Assembly (NCBI GenBank): GCA_036365515.1
Contig: CM070877.1
Coordinates: 58,272,975-58,336,974, forward strand
Origin: Torymus aiolomorphi
Taxonomy: Eukaryota > Arthropoda > Insecta > Hymenoptera > Torymidae
Direction of reading: 5' to 3'
Length of the DNA stretch: 64,000 nt
Below the pieces are notes generated by a model. The model saw only the letters and a list, made by a program, of their open reading frames with translations, made no database searches and was not told the origin of the DNA. Both the position numbers and the translations under genes were made by a program. Position 1 is the stretch's first letter. Each line of letters starts with the position of its first letter. This document shows, piece after piece, positions 22,771 through 32,712 of the stretch.

Positions 22771-23352
22771 CCGAGCACTTGCGAGATTTCGTATGAGATG
22801 GGCAACTTATAACGTGTGCTAACTCGGGGCTAGCTTCCTCCGTTCGTATTGCGCCTCGTGGTTTTCCTCGGGGCCGTGGCTCCAGGAGGTCAGCAGGTCC
22901 CTGTGGAGTCGTAACCGGGCGGCGACGCTGGCTGCTTCGGACTAGTCGCAACTTCCGCTCGATCAGATCGTGGCTCTGGCTGTGACTGTGGGTGCGTCGG
23001 TTTCGGGCTGAAATGGTCGATCGCTGCTGAGCTTCCTAGCACGTATATCACCGTCGTGAGGACGAGGCCGATCCTTTACATCGGTGCCGCGGATAAGTGT
23101 TTTGTCGTTTGCGACTGTGGCCTTAGACGTCGGTTTTTATCACTGATAGAGATTGCTCCGTCCGTCCCTTCTCGCGTCTCTCTTCTTTCCCTGTCTCCCA
23201 TTCTCTGTAACAATGTTTTCCGGTGTTTTTTCGGTATGCTACTCGCGTGCGGCTCCTGCCGCCTCGCTCCTTGTTTCGGTTTGTATTGCACGTGGTTTCT
23301 GTATGTGTGTATGATTGACCCTGCGCGTGTGCGGGGACCTGTCTCCGTCACA
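22233..23352 (+). repeat. Solo LTR (1,120 bp), Gypsy-type
   Basis: It begins TGTGACGTAGGAATCGG and ends CTCCGTCACA, the TG...CA form of an LTR, with matching TGTGACG/CGTCACA short inverted ends. The 4-bp target duplication ACCT is at 22229-22232 and 23353-23356. The segment is GC-rich compared with its surroundings, has a (GA)n tract at about 22703-22767, and carries no internal retrotransposon genes, so recombination between two LTRs is the likely origin. TGTGACG ends and a 4-bp duplication are common in Gypsy elements. The family call is inference. Confidence 0.8.
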
Positions 23353-23560
23353 ACCTACAAATAGGTCTGGTACCTATAATAAAGGAATTTGGATGAAAAG
23401 AGGAAAGTTTATCTGACAGTAGGGTCTAGTACCTGTTACAATAAATTTTTATAAAAGAAAGTGCATTGACCGCAAAATAGGTCTGGTACCTATAATAAGA
23501 AAATTTTTATGGAACTAACAGCATTTACCTTCAAATGGGTCGGGTACCTATAATACGGAA

Positions 23561-23820
23561 CTTAAATTTTTTTTCTTGTCATTAGCTTCTAAAAAATGAG
23601 AATAGTCATAATTGTAAATCATAAATGTATACGATATGCAACGCCATCTATGAGTGGAAATACATGCGATTAGTCATGTTCCGCAACGGTTCGAAAGAGG
23701 AGCTAATGTATTTTTTTTCAGCTATAAATAGTCGGTCGGTAAAACAGGTATAACCTAACCTCAACTGATAATTTTTTTCCACTACGGCATCCCCTTAAGC
23801 TACACCTACTTTTTGTGTAT
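23561..23820. other. No gene; unique-looking sequence
   Basis: AT-rich sequence following the last satellite monomer. It has no supported open frame and I see no terminal inverted repeats. Confidence 0.35.
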
Positions 23821-23824
23821 CGCC

Positions 23825-25270
23825 TTGAAGATTTTTCGTTGGCTGTCTCTTATCATAAGTGCAACGAATGAGGTGTCGTCGCTTCTATGCCAAGTAGTCC
23901 GTCATAATGGCGAACTGACCAGCCGGTATAATGGTTTACTTATGACTATATTCACATGTACCACTTTCTGAACTTATATGTTCCTGATACATACTGCAAA
24001 AAACTGTAATAAAAATTCATTTATTATGATTTCCAAGTACACAAACTCCCCTCTACGTAAACTTCAAGGCAGGATGAGAAAATAGAGAGAGTTTAGTACA
24101 CTGATCAACGTATTGGTACGGTATTGGCACGATTTACTACCGGAAATTACGGTTAGATCGATCCGCGGTATTAGACTTTTGTATAAGGTACCATATCTTC
24201 TATTAAATGAAGATGTTTTGGAACCTCATTGCTTGATCGATTTCGTTATCGATACATTGATCAGTCTAATCGATGGTTATATCAGCTCGCGGTATTATAC
24301 TTTTTTACTACCCACTTTACCCTCTAACAGTACCGCATATTTATAACTTTCATTAACCAGTTAATTTTGTTCTTGATTCGGTATTAGTAAGGTATTGGTA
24401 CGGATATCTTGGAATGTTACATTCACATTAATTCGTGGTATTGTACTTTATTGTTAGGTGCAACATTCTCTTTTTATTGGAGGTATTTTGGAACCTCACA
24501 GAACGATGGATTTCGTTATCGATATGTCGATTGATCCAATCGATGATCATTACAACTACTTAAACTTTTTTCGCTGTTTGTTTCTTATGACAAGTACAAC
24601 GGATGAGACGTTATCACTTGTATGGTTAGTAGTCCGGCATAATAATCAACGGATCAGATAGTATAATACCCTACTTATGACTATTACATATGTGACACCT
24701 TCTTAGCTTATATGTTCCTGATACATGCTACGAAAAACTACAATAAAAATTAATTTATTGTTATTATCAAGCACGCAAACAACCCTTTATGTAAACCTCA
24801 ATACAAGATGAGAAAATAGAGAGAGTTTAGTACACTGATCAACATATTGGCTCGATATTGACATGATTTTCCACTGGAAATTATAGTCAGATCGATTTGC
24901 GGCATTAGACTTTTTTATAAGGTGCTATATCTTCTTTTAAATGAAGATGTTTTGGAACCTCATTGGTTGATCGATTTTGTTATCGATACATTGATCAGTC
25001 TAATCGATGGTTATATTAGCTCGCGGTATTACACTTTTTTACTACCCACTTTACCATCTAACAGTTCCGCATATTTATAACTTTCATTAACCAGTTAATT
25101 TTGTTATTGATTCGGTATTAGTAAGGTATTGGTACGGATATCTTGGAAAGTTACATTCACATTAATTCGCGGTATTGTACTTTATTGTTAGGTGCAACAT
25201 TCTCTTTTTATTTGTGGTATTTTGGAACTTCACAGGCCGATCGATGTATTGATCAACCCAATCAATTTTC
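23825..25270. repeat. Tandem duplication of about 735 bp
   Basis: The block 23825-24560 is followed directly by a diverged copy, 24562-25270. Shared stretches include gatgagaaaatagagagagtttagtacactgatc (24074 and 24809), gaagatgttttggaacctcattg and cattaaccagttaattttgtt. Inside the unit, gatcgatttcgttatcgata is itself repeated. The ORFs at 24113-24346 and 24458-24661 fall in the repeat and lack recognisable domains. Confidence 0.85.
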
Positions 25271-25645
25271 ATATCAGTTCAGAGTAACATAGTTTTACTA
25301 CACATAGTATCCATCTATTTACCGTATTTTATAACTTAGTCGTAGAAATTATTTTATGGAATTTTTTATAATTCTGAGTGTTTTAAAAAGATTTTTGGTG
25401 ATTTTTCATTATAATATATTAAGCTGCGATTATGTTTTTAGACTTTTTAAATTCAAAAGTGCCTATTCCTCAAAATTTCGCTGCGTTGCTCTGCATTCTT
25501 TTATTCCCTCCCCACCGTAAAATCCGTCGTTTCATGCTCTTTGGTGTGTATATACGCAGTCTTAAATGATATTTACACCACAGTTCAGTTTGTCTGCACC
25601 CAGAAACTATCAAAGATTAGTTGAACCAGTACGCTGTTACATACT

Positions 25646-25652
25646 TATAAAT
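25646..25652 (+). promoter_or_regulatory. Candidate TATA box for the 25.8 kb ORF
   Basis: TATAAAT precedes the coiled-coil ORF by about 140 bp. Similar TATA elements precede the genes at 29162, 30444 and 38337. Confidence 0.35.
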
Positions 25653-25789
25653 TTGGTTTGAGTGATCGTAGAAATACACTTCATCATCCACACATACTTC
25701 TATCACACGTTAAAGTGAGTTCTTCTTAAAGTATTAAATACTACTACTCTCTCTTAAGTTGTTAATATTGTAACAAGGTAAATTTTAAA

Positions 25790-26213
25790 ATGGAAAATAA
25801 CTTGTTAGATGATACCTGATTTCAACATGGTCTTCGATGAAACTCGTACACATATGGCAATTTTAAATGTCATTGAACGAGTCGAAACTCTCGAAGCATA
25901 TGACGAAGATCATTGGACCAATGAAAATTCATTATTCAATACTGTTGAATCAATAAATAGAGATTTAAAAAATTTAGATGACTTAGAAAAAAATAACAAA
26001 TACATAAAACTTATTCTTGACTGTAATGTGCATCATACAGAAAAATTACTTAGAAAAAAAGATAATCTATGTAACCATTTAAATAAAATTACAAAACATT
26101 TATTATTATTAAATCAAAATTTTGAGCGGAAGTTTGAACAGCAACAGAATCAAATTAATGAATTAAAAAGTGAAATTGAAAAATTGAAGCTGAATAAAAA
26201 CACAACAAAATAA
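25790..26213 (+). CDS. Short coiled-coil protein of unknown function, first viral-block gene
   Basis: The main frame starts at ATG 25809 (134 codons). A nearer upstream ATG at 25790 opens a ten-codon frame (MENNLLDDT, stop) in another phase, so the original start may have been 25790 with a one-base change, or the upstream frame may be a small leader. The protein is Lys/Glu/Asn/Leu-rich with heptad-like spacing over about residues 35-128 (for example QNQINELKSEIEKLKLN near the end), so a coiled coil is likely. A plus-strand A/T-rich tail follows. It is separated from the next viral gene by MITE and microsatellite insertions. Function unknown. Confidence 0.5.
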
Positions 26214-26437
26214 ATACCGTATTTACTTGTAAACCTATGACCTCTTTATCAGTATTTTTAAATATATCTCATTATGATAATAAATACTTTTTAAAATTTT
26301 GTAAAATACTTGTCGTTTCTTATTTTAGGAATGATTTTTATATGGTTCATAATGTAAAAAACCGCTGCCAATTCATTGGCACGTAGCTTCCTCAAACTAA
26401 TTTTTTGATTCCTTTTATTAAATTAAAATTCGAAAAA

Positions 26438-27308
26438 TAAATTTTTCTGTCCTCCGGCCGGAAAGCGGCAACTTCGTTTCGCGCAGCGGCTGGGAAGTTG
26501 ACGCTTTCCGGCGCCGCACAGTGTTCTATTTTGAAAAAAAATGGACAAAATGAAATATCTCGCGAATGGATATCGATAGCCGGATGAATCCAACTGCATT
26601 TTAAAGTTGAAGTAATGTACAATAAAGGAAAAATAGTCCAGTACTGATCATTTGACCCTGTGACCTTAGAAATGAAAAATGAAAGTCGAATAAATAACGA
26701 ATTTTCGGCTTTTTCATTGTAGACTTTGTGGCTATCAATTTTTTCGATCAATAAAATATGTACTCCTGTAGTGTTTGATGCAAGGAATCCGAATTTGATG
26801 TCAGAATTGTCCTATCGCACACCAATTTGTTTTTAAATCTGAAAACTCCATAAAAAATACGAAAAATTCACCCTGAAAAAATGGAGCATTATTGAATAAT
26901 TTCGACTTCAAATTCGAATTCAGCGAATCAAAATACATGGGTACATAAATACAAGTACACAAATTTGGTTTAAAAACAAATTGGTGTGCGATAGGACAAT
27001 TATGACATCAAATTCGGGTTCCTTGCATCAAACACTACAGGAGTACATATTTTTTTGATCAAAAAAATTGATAGCCACAAAGTCTACAATGAAAAAGCCG
27101 AAAATTCGTTATTTATTCGACTTTCATTTTTCATTTCTAAGGTCACAGGGTCAAATGATCAGTACTGGACTATTTTTCCTTTATTGTACATTACTTCAAC
27201 TTTAAAATGCAGTTGGATTCATCCGGCTATCGATATCCGTTCGCGAGATATTTCATTTTGTCCATTTTTTTTCAAAATAGAACACGTGCGCCGTCGAGCA
27301 GAAAAATA
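26438..27308. mobile_element. Long palindromic MITE (about 0.87 kb)
   Basis: The segment from gtgttctattttgaaaaaaaatgg (about 26520) is inverted at about 27265-27285, and the arms match through to the centre near 26895. Shared words include tactcctgtagtgtttgatgc and cctatcgcacaccaattt. The left side has a GC-rich hairpin (26448-26515) not fully matched on the right. The ORFs 26392-26751 (minus) and 27055-27309 (plus) are the two arms of the same palindrome, not genes. Confidence 0.75.
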
Positions 27309-27421
27309 GTATACAGACCTTGGCCAGTAAAAAAGAAAGCCTCAGATCACATGTAATTGTCGGCCGAGGCGAAGCCGAGGTTCATTTCTTATTTTTACTG
27401 CCTAGGTGTGTAATATACTAT
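27308..27421. mobile_element. Small TAGTATA-ended hairpin MITE
   Basis: The ends TAGTATACAGACCTTGGCCAG and, inward from the right, TAGTATATTACACACCTAGG are inverted and followed by taaaaa. The centre contains cctcagatcacatgtaattgtcgg and ggccgaggcgaagccgagg. It belongs with the intronic copy at 44035-44155, which has tctcagatcgcatataattgtcg. Confidence 0.65.
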
Positions 27422-28436
27422 TTCACGAAAAAAATTGGAAAAATTTTATGGAAAATATTAACTTGTAATTTTTTCATGGCTATTCATTGAGGTTCCATTT
27501 ATAATTTATTTGTTTCTAATTTTAATTGTTATATGAATGGAAAACAATCTTCTTCAAGTTCTATTCTTCATTAAATTTTTCTTCTTCAAGTCCACTGTCA
27601 ACGGCTTCTCGTCGTACATTGGTTCAAAATAAAAAAAATATTCTAAAGTTGTTCTTTGATTGTGTTTACCTCAAATATTTCTGAAATTTATGAACGAATC
27701 ATTTTGCCAAAAGAACTCATCCGAGAACTATCAATAATATACCTCTACAATGAATTTTGAAGCGAATAAGACAATTTTACTCTTGTAATAGTTGAACATA
27801 TATAACTCTTTTTTTTTCATTTTTCAATTTTTACGTATTTGTTAATAACAAAAGAACCGTGAGAGCTAGAGAAATAATTTTTTTAGAAAATATAGGTAAT
27901 TTAATTCTCTTTCGAATGCCACCCACCCCATTTAGATACATAGAGCCGTTCTCGAGAAATTACGATTTAAAAAAAATTAAAAAAAAATTTAAACTCAAAT
28001 ATCTCCGAAATTTGTGGATCAATCCTTTTGCCCAAAGAACTCACTCGATTGGTATATAAAATCTACCCCTATAAAAAATTTCAAAGGGATTAAGCCAATT
28101 TTACTATAGTTATTGAACGACTAAAAAATAATTTTTTTTATAAATTATTTTTTTTCTCAAAAAATAATGAATAAAAAAACCTAAAAATTTAGTAAGTTAT
28201 AGTACTTAATATCCTTTATAACCAAAAAATATTCATGTTAATATCTTTTTTTAATTTCGAAATATAACCTATTTACAAAAAATTACGTTTTCATCAATAA
28301 CTTATGACGAAATATAGCTACCGACTTTTTTTTCAAATTGTAGATAATTATATCCTACATACAGAGAATTCATGATATATAAACAATATTTGTTCTAAAT
28401 ATTAAAAAAATCGAGAATAAAAATTATGAAAATTAA
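27422..28436. other. AT-rich sequence, no gene
   Basis: Very AT-rich, with repeated phrases such as aaatatctccgaaatttgtggatc...ttttgcccaaagaactcac and a diverged version near 27680-27720. This suggests a decayed internal duplication. No coding sequence is supported. Confidence 0.45.
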
Positions 28437-28568
28437 AAAATGGCTATAAAAATAATTAAATTTTACAAAAATAGAATATTGACCCCAATTGTGGAAGCAA
28501 AATTTAAAAAAATGATCACTCTCCCGTTAAAATCGGCCGAGTAGATCATGAGATATCAGCGTATACGG

Positions 28569-28610
<42 letters not shown>

Positions 28611-28720
28611 ACACACACACACCCACACACACACGCACACACACACACATACACACACACATACACACACACACATACACACACACACACACATACACAC
28701 ACACACATCCATACGGACAT
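28437..28720. repeat. Dispersed repeat ending in a CA microsatellite, copy 2
   Basis: The roughly 140-bp body (tggctataaaaataatt... to gatatcagcgtatacggaca) matches 9408-9540 with few differences and is followed by about 140 bp of CA repeat with scattered variants. The minus-strand ORF in this interval is Cys/Val repeat translation. Confidence 0.75.
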
Positions 28721-28904
28721 TTTCTAAAAATAGTGTATTTCTATTCCAAATTTGCTAAATAACATTTCTAACATATTATCTCATAAACTTTTTTTTTACT
28801 ATCACAAAGCTTCCTCTAGGAGGAAGCAAAAATACTTAAACTTTATAAATCATTATACCTATAATTAATTTAATGGTTTATTAACACTCATAACACCATA
28901 CCCT

Positions 28905-28908
28905 CACA

Positions 28909-28946
<38 letters not shown>

Positions 28947-28988
28947 CACACGCACACACACACACACGCACGCACGCGCACACACACA

Positions 28989-29019
<31 letters not shown>

Positions 29020-29022
29020 TCA
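28905..29022. repeat. CA microsatellite
   Basis: About 115 bp of mostly CA dinucleotides with cgca interruptions, upstream of the viral gene at 29162. Confidence 0.85.
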
Positions 29023-29091
29023 ATCTAGAAATGATTACATTCTCAAAGGTTAGGAAGGGTTGTTAGAGTGTGAGTGTTTATGGATACTTTA

Positions 29092-29100
29092 TATATAAAG
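29092..29100 (+). promoter_or_regulatory. TATA box of viral gene A, copy 1
   Basis: TATATAAAG lies 70 bases upstream of ATG 29162. The copy-2 gene has TATAAAAAA 73 bases upstream of its ATG, and the leaders are similar (catt...ag...tgaaaataat before the ATG), so both look like TATA-driven transcription starts. Confidence 0.55.
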
Positions 29101-29161
29101 GGGTACTTTAATTATCTGTCATTTCATCTTGGATCCTACTAAAGCATGATAATACTGAAAA

Positions 29162-29880
29162 ATGTTTGCTCAGAATAGTAATGAAAACTCTAAGTTCCAA
29201 TGTCGCCAAATACTATCCATACTGTATGGATTAAATAAATCGTACTGTAAGAAACTTAAAGTTGGTCTAGAAAGCCATGTTATTGGCTGTGGTGATTTCA
29301 AACCTGTTGTACGTCTAAGTGGTCAAAATATTGCGGGTATACCACTTACGCATACCGAGTGGATCTGCTTTGAAGAAAGTTTTCCCAGGATTGACGAATT
29401 CTTTGAATCTGAAGAAAACGAAATGGTTGATCTAAAATATCTTGTGGTACCAGCTTTAGCATAAGGTTCATGATAAGTTTTTCTGATAAAGCTTTTGAGC
29501 TGATAGACGAAACACAAGAGAAAAATCATAGCGGTGATCCACCAACAAAGATATGCTTTCAATCACGATTGGTGTATAATAAAACAATCTATGATCAGCT
29601 CAAACACATCTCTAGAAACGTAGACAATAGGATTAAATATCTGTTAAATGTGTGCAAAGATATAAAATATGTATTTAATGAAATTTGTAGCTATACGAAA
29701 GAGAAATTACAAGAAAAAAATCAATTATCACAATGTACACAGTTTACATTTTATGATATACATTCTATAACAAGCACATTTTATACCCATAATGTTAATA
29801 AGTTACATAAAATCTTGAAAAAAAATAATTTAAGTATGTTAATAGATGATGCCTATATGAACTTGCATCTTTACAGTTGA
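29162..29880 (+). pseudogene. Viral gene A, copy 1 (unknown function), frameshifted
   Basis: The product resembles that of 38337-39029 along its length: LYGLNKSYCKKLKVGLE, VVRLSGQNIAGIP, FFESEENEM and, in the second frame, SFSIRFMISF and YTKEKLQEKNQLSQCTQF. A frameshift at about 29440-29450 moves the reading phase. The first part is 29162-29464 and the second is open from at least 29470 to 29880. I do not recognise the family. The repeated gene with the same orientation, promoter spacing and 3' sequence (aatcttgtttttccttacctt) shows gene duplication or two partial copies of the element. Confidence 0.7.
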
Positions 29881-30235
29881 AGGATATTGATCATGTTATG
29901 AACAAAATTATTAATCAATAAATGTATTAAAATATCAATCTTGTTTTTCCTTACCTTTGACACGTTAGGTATATAACCGTAATAAATTAATTATATTTCA
30001 ATTAAAAATCTGTTTGTTTCTTAATTATCTCTATTTTAAAGTAATAAAGTTAGCATAAATAAATCTGTCGAAAGTGGTAGCGACAGTGGCGAAAGGTTCA
30101 AGAGGTACATTAAATAGTTTGATATAACACATCAAGCTTTTCGATTCACATTAGTCTTATTGATTCACATTAAGCTTTTTGATACTCGTTGAGCACATTT
30201 ATCACAAGTTTTGTAGCTACAAACTAGCTTGTTAC

Positions 30236-30325
30236 TTCAATTACCTTATCACTTCAAATTAGCTTACCACTTCAAATTAGCTTGTCACTTCAAATTAGCT
30301 TGTCACTTCAAATTAGCTTGTCGGT
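30236..30325. repeat. 18-bp direct repeats upstream of the ATPase gene
   Basis: The unit cacttcaaattagcttgt (or ...cttac) occurs four times head to tail with a diverged fifth at the left edge. It lies about 120 bp upstream of the ATPase start, followed by a CG-rich tract (30361-30388). Looser versions (cacatcaagcttttcgattcacatta) extend leftward to about 30130. A regulatory or replication role is possible but not shown. Confidence 0.7.
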
Positions 30326-30403
30326 TCATCAGCAATCTGATTTCTCAAAAAGCTTGTGACACGCGCGCGCCGCCGCCGCCGCACCGCCACAAACTTCGAG
30401 ACT

Positions 30404-30410
30404 TATAAAA
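30404..30410 (+). promoter_or_regulatory. TATA box of the ATPase gene
   Basis: TATAAAA lies 40 bases upstream of ATG 30444, downstream of the 18-bp repeats and a CGCC-rich tract. Confidence 0.45.
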
Positions 30411-30443
30411 AATATTATCTCCTTTAACGAAACAGTTTTTGTC

Positions 30444-31133
30444 ATGGATCCACGGTGGAAACATCCTTAGACATCAATGGTCTGTGGTCCCACATCATGT
30501 GGGAAATCCGTGTTTGTTAAAAACTTTTTAAAACATATAGATAGTATGAGTAACGTACACTTTGACCGAATAATAGTTTACTATTCCGAATGGCAATCAA
30601 CGTATAAAGAACTGAGTGATGATGTCGAATTTCACGAGGGTTTACCAAAAAATTCAGACTTTGTCGACGATCCTAAACCAAAATTGATAATTATAGACGA
30701 CTTGATGAGGGAGTCTTCGGGTGGTGGTGGTGGTGGTGGTAGCATTATTGCCAATCTTTTTACCAAGGGTAGTCATCATAATAATTTAAGCGTAATATTC
30801 ATCACACAAAACCTTTTCCATAAGGGCCAGCGTGAAATCTCGTTAAATTCTAATTATATAGTTATTTTCAAAAACCCTAGAGATAAATCTCAGATACAGT
30901 ATCTAGCTCGCCAAGTGTGTCCTGAAAATCCACAATTTCTACAAGAGACTTATCTTGATGCAACTAAACAAGCACACTCCTATTTATTACTTGACTTACG
31001 CCAAGATACACCTGATAATTGTCGTTTTCGTAGTAATATATTTCCGTTTGATAAATATCACTATGTTTATGTTCCCAAGAAATCTATAAAAGGTAGCGAA
31101 CTTGGGAATAATATACCAGTCATACGATTGTAA
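30444..31133 (+). pseudogene. FtsK/HerA-type packaging ATPase, one in-frame stop
   Basis: The ATPase that pumps viral DNA into capsids in Polinton/adintovirus-type elements. The Walker A motif GPTSCGKS is at about residues 15-22 and Walker B LIIIDD at about 81-86. The ending IFPFDKYHYVYVP is also typical. The natural start is probably ATG 30444 (MDPRWKHP), but codon 9 is TAG (30468-30470). The open part begins at ATG 30477, only eleven codons later, so a shortened protein keeping Walker A could still be made. A (GGT) run after Walker B (about 30719-30741) encodes seven or more glycines and looks like a triplet expansion. Confidence 0.9.
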
Positions 31134-31385
31134 TGGGTTCGAGTAGACGCAAGCGTCTTGGACAAAAAAATTTAAATACTTTAAAATCTCTGCTTCATTT
31201 CGATAAAAAAGTCGGTAAAAAATTTCGGTAAAAAAGTCAACGACGTGTTTTATTACGCGAAGCAGATAAAAAAACTTGTTATTCTCATTTGCGAATGTGG
31301 CTTAGATATTTTACGTGGTAACGTGCCTTTGAACAAAAATTATAAAAATAAATTCAAAAAGTACGTTTTATTCTTAAGAAAATAA
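31133..31385 (+). pseudogene. Small basic viral gene, frameshifted
   Basis: ATG 31133 overlaps the ATPase stop (TAATG). The first frame gives 32 codons, very basic (MGSSRRKRLGQKN), with a stop at 31229-31231. The sequence continues in another phase from about 31236 (VNDVFYYAKQIKKL, then LDILRGNVPLNKN, YVLFLRK) to TAA 31383-31385. The second part looks like the small conserved protein that follows the ATPase in related elements and often has an ILxGxxPL motif. That relation is from memory of the family and is uncertain. The frameshift makes it non-functional. Confidence 0.55.
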
Positions 31386-31477
31386 ACTGATTCTTCGTAA
31401 AGTTTGAAAAATAAAAAAAAGTTGATTATCAAATACCAGACTTGTTTACCACTCATCTTGGTACCTGTGATAAAACT

Positions 31478-32278
31478 ATGGAGCATGCAAGAAAAATGAT
31501 TTTGATCCCTGAAGAAAATATAAACAATTTACACCATCGTTTATCAGGTGAAAAATTGGTTACTATGCAAACACCGGGTACACCTTCGTCGCGACTAGAC
31601 AAAGAAATGAGCGAAATTATAAATTCGACATCAATTCAAGATGATCGTGAAAAATATGCGATGTACCAACAAGCATTAGACCGTTTTATGTATTATAAAT
31701 CAAATGATGGTGCAAAAAAGTTTCACGTAAGCAACGTAACCACCCCTGGAGATATCGATAAAGTAAGCAGAGTAAATAATAACGAAGATACCAATGAAGA
31801 TAGCAGAAAAGTAGATGATAACATAATAAACAATGTACCATCAACGCTTCGATTTAAAGCAAAACAGTTATTACTGCGATTGTCTGCTTTTGGTGATGTC
31901 ACATGGGATGATCTTGGTAAGATTACCATAGATGGCAGTGTCGTCAAAGGTGGAAATATAGTAGATTTGATTAACGATGCTCTGAGAAATAGAAAACAGC
32001 CGTTGTCAAGTGGTTATAGGCAGTTTACCGAAGCGCTTCGCAGAACAAATATACCACGAGAATTTATTGGTAACAATAAAATTTGGGAACTTGTTTCTTC
32101 ACCACAACCTGATAGTGACGACGACGAAGAAGAAACTCAACAATCTAATAGTGAAGAAACAAATGAAAAACCAGCCAATAGAGCAACACCAAGAAAGTTG
32201 AAAAAAAGATTACATCCCCAAGAAACACCTAGACACGTTACAAAAGTTCGTATTCTTCCATGGGATCGCCTAGAGTAA
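31478..32278 (+). CDS. Conserved Polinton-type protein of unknown function
   Basis: An intact 266-codon frame from ATG 31478 (MEHARKMILIPEEN). The frame is open further upstream but only from non-ATG codons, and upstream words of the same phase (LFTTHLGTCD) may be readthrough or decayed sequence. The middle (about residues 120-205) has a compact hydrophobic domain (LRFKAKQLLLRLSAFGDVTW, DLINDALRNRK, IPREFIGN). The tail is acidic (DSDDDEEE) then basic. Proteins with this middle domain accompany the capsid genes in Polinton-like elements, where a minor virion role is possible. The last 19 bases overlap the next gene in another frame. Confidence 0.65.
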   Translation: MEHARKMILIPEENINNLHHRLSGEKLVTMQTPGTPSSRLDKEMSEIINSTSIQDDREKYAMYQQALDRFMYYKSNDGAKKFHVSNVTTPGDIDKVSRVNNNEDTNEDSRKVDDNIINNVPSTLRFKAKQLLLRLSAFGDVTWDDLGKITIDGSVVKGGNIVDLINDALRNRKQPLSSGYRQFTEALRRTNIPREFIGNNKIWELVSSPQPDSDDDEEETQQSNSEETNEKPANRATPRKLKKRLHPQETPRHVTKVRILPWDRLE

Positions 32279-32712
32279 ACATTGAAGAAGATTTGATCAC
32301 ACAACCAGAATCAAGTCTTGTAGATAATTTAATCAATTCTTTACCTTTTGAAATACATGCCCCAGGATACCATTTTTGTGGACCTGGTGCACGTCTAAAC
32401 GAGAGGTTAGAGAAAGGTGAGAAAGGTATCAACCCACTTGACGATTATGGTCGTGAACATGATATAGCATATGCAAACAGTAGTGATCGTAGCAAAGCTG
32501 ATTGTTTGCTGGCTAAACGTGCCTTTGCATGTTTATTGTCTGAAACAGCTACAACTAACGAGAGAGGTGTGGCTTTAGTCACAACTTGTTGTATGATAAG
32601 TAAAATAACTTTTGACAAGTTTTCTTTGTACATTAAAAAAATAATTAATAGAAACGTAAAAAAGAAACTAAAAAAGTTTAAGAATAAGATAAATGGAAAA
32701 AACGTTAAATAA
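32260..32712 (+). CDS. Parvovirus-type phospholipase A2 domain protein
   Basis: 150 codons, intact, starting inside the end of the previous gene. The calcium-loop motif GYHFCGPG (about residues 36-43) and the catalytic HDIAY (H67, D68, Y71) match the phospholipase A2 domain of parvovirus VP1-type proteins (Pfam Phospholip_A2_4 type), which cleaves phospholipids and lets particles leave endosomes. DCLLAKRAF and a Lys-rich tail follow. Here it stands as its own gene between an unknown gene and the integrase. The calcium loop and the catalytic His-Asp pair are all present, so the domain looks uninterrupted. It overlaps the integrase start by 20 bases. Confidence 0.85.
   Translation: MGSPRVNIEEDLITQPESSLVDNLINSLPFEIHAPGYHFCGPGARLNERLEKGEKGINPLDDYGREHDIAYANSSDRSKADCLLAKRAFACLLSETATTNERGVALVTTCCMISKITFDKFSLYIKKIINRNVKKKLKKFKNKINGKNVK

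Larger units (their letters stand above)
20265..23560. repeat. 60-bp satellite (aggtctggtacctataata), split by two insertions
   Basis: Monomers of about 60 bp with the words aataggtctggtacctataa, aaggaatttttatgaaag and aaaagcattgac lie at 20265-20407, 21678-22232 and 23353-23560. The two gaps are a MITE composite (20408-21677) and a solo LTR (22233-23352). The flanking monomers join in register across both, so the array was one block of roughly 900 bp (about 15 monomers). The ggtacc in each monomer is a palindrome. Confidence 0.85.

Noticed and set aside
26392..27309. Two nearly identical ORFs on opposite strands
   Set aside because: They are the two arms of one palindromic MITE, not a gene pair. 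The same applies to 6214-6471/7740-7934, 7062-7244/6949-7146 and 42301-42546/47518-47739.
30236..30325. Possible CRISPR-like direct repeats
   Set aside because: The units are head to tail with no spacers; the 44-bp, 60-bp and 168-bp arrays also have no unique spacers. This is eukaryotic sequence.
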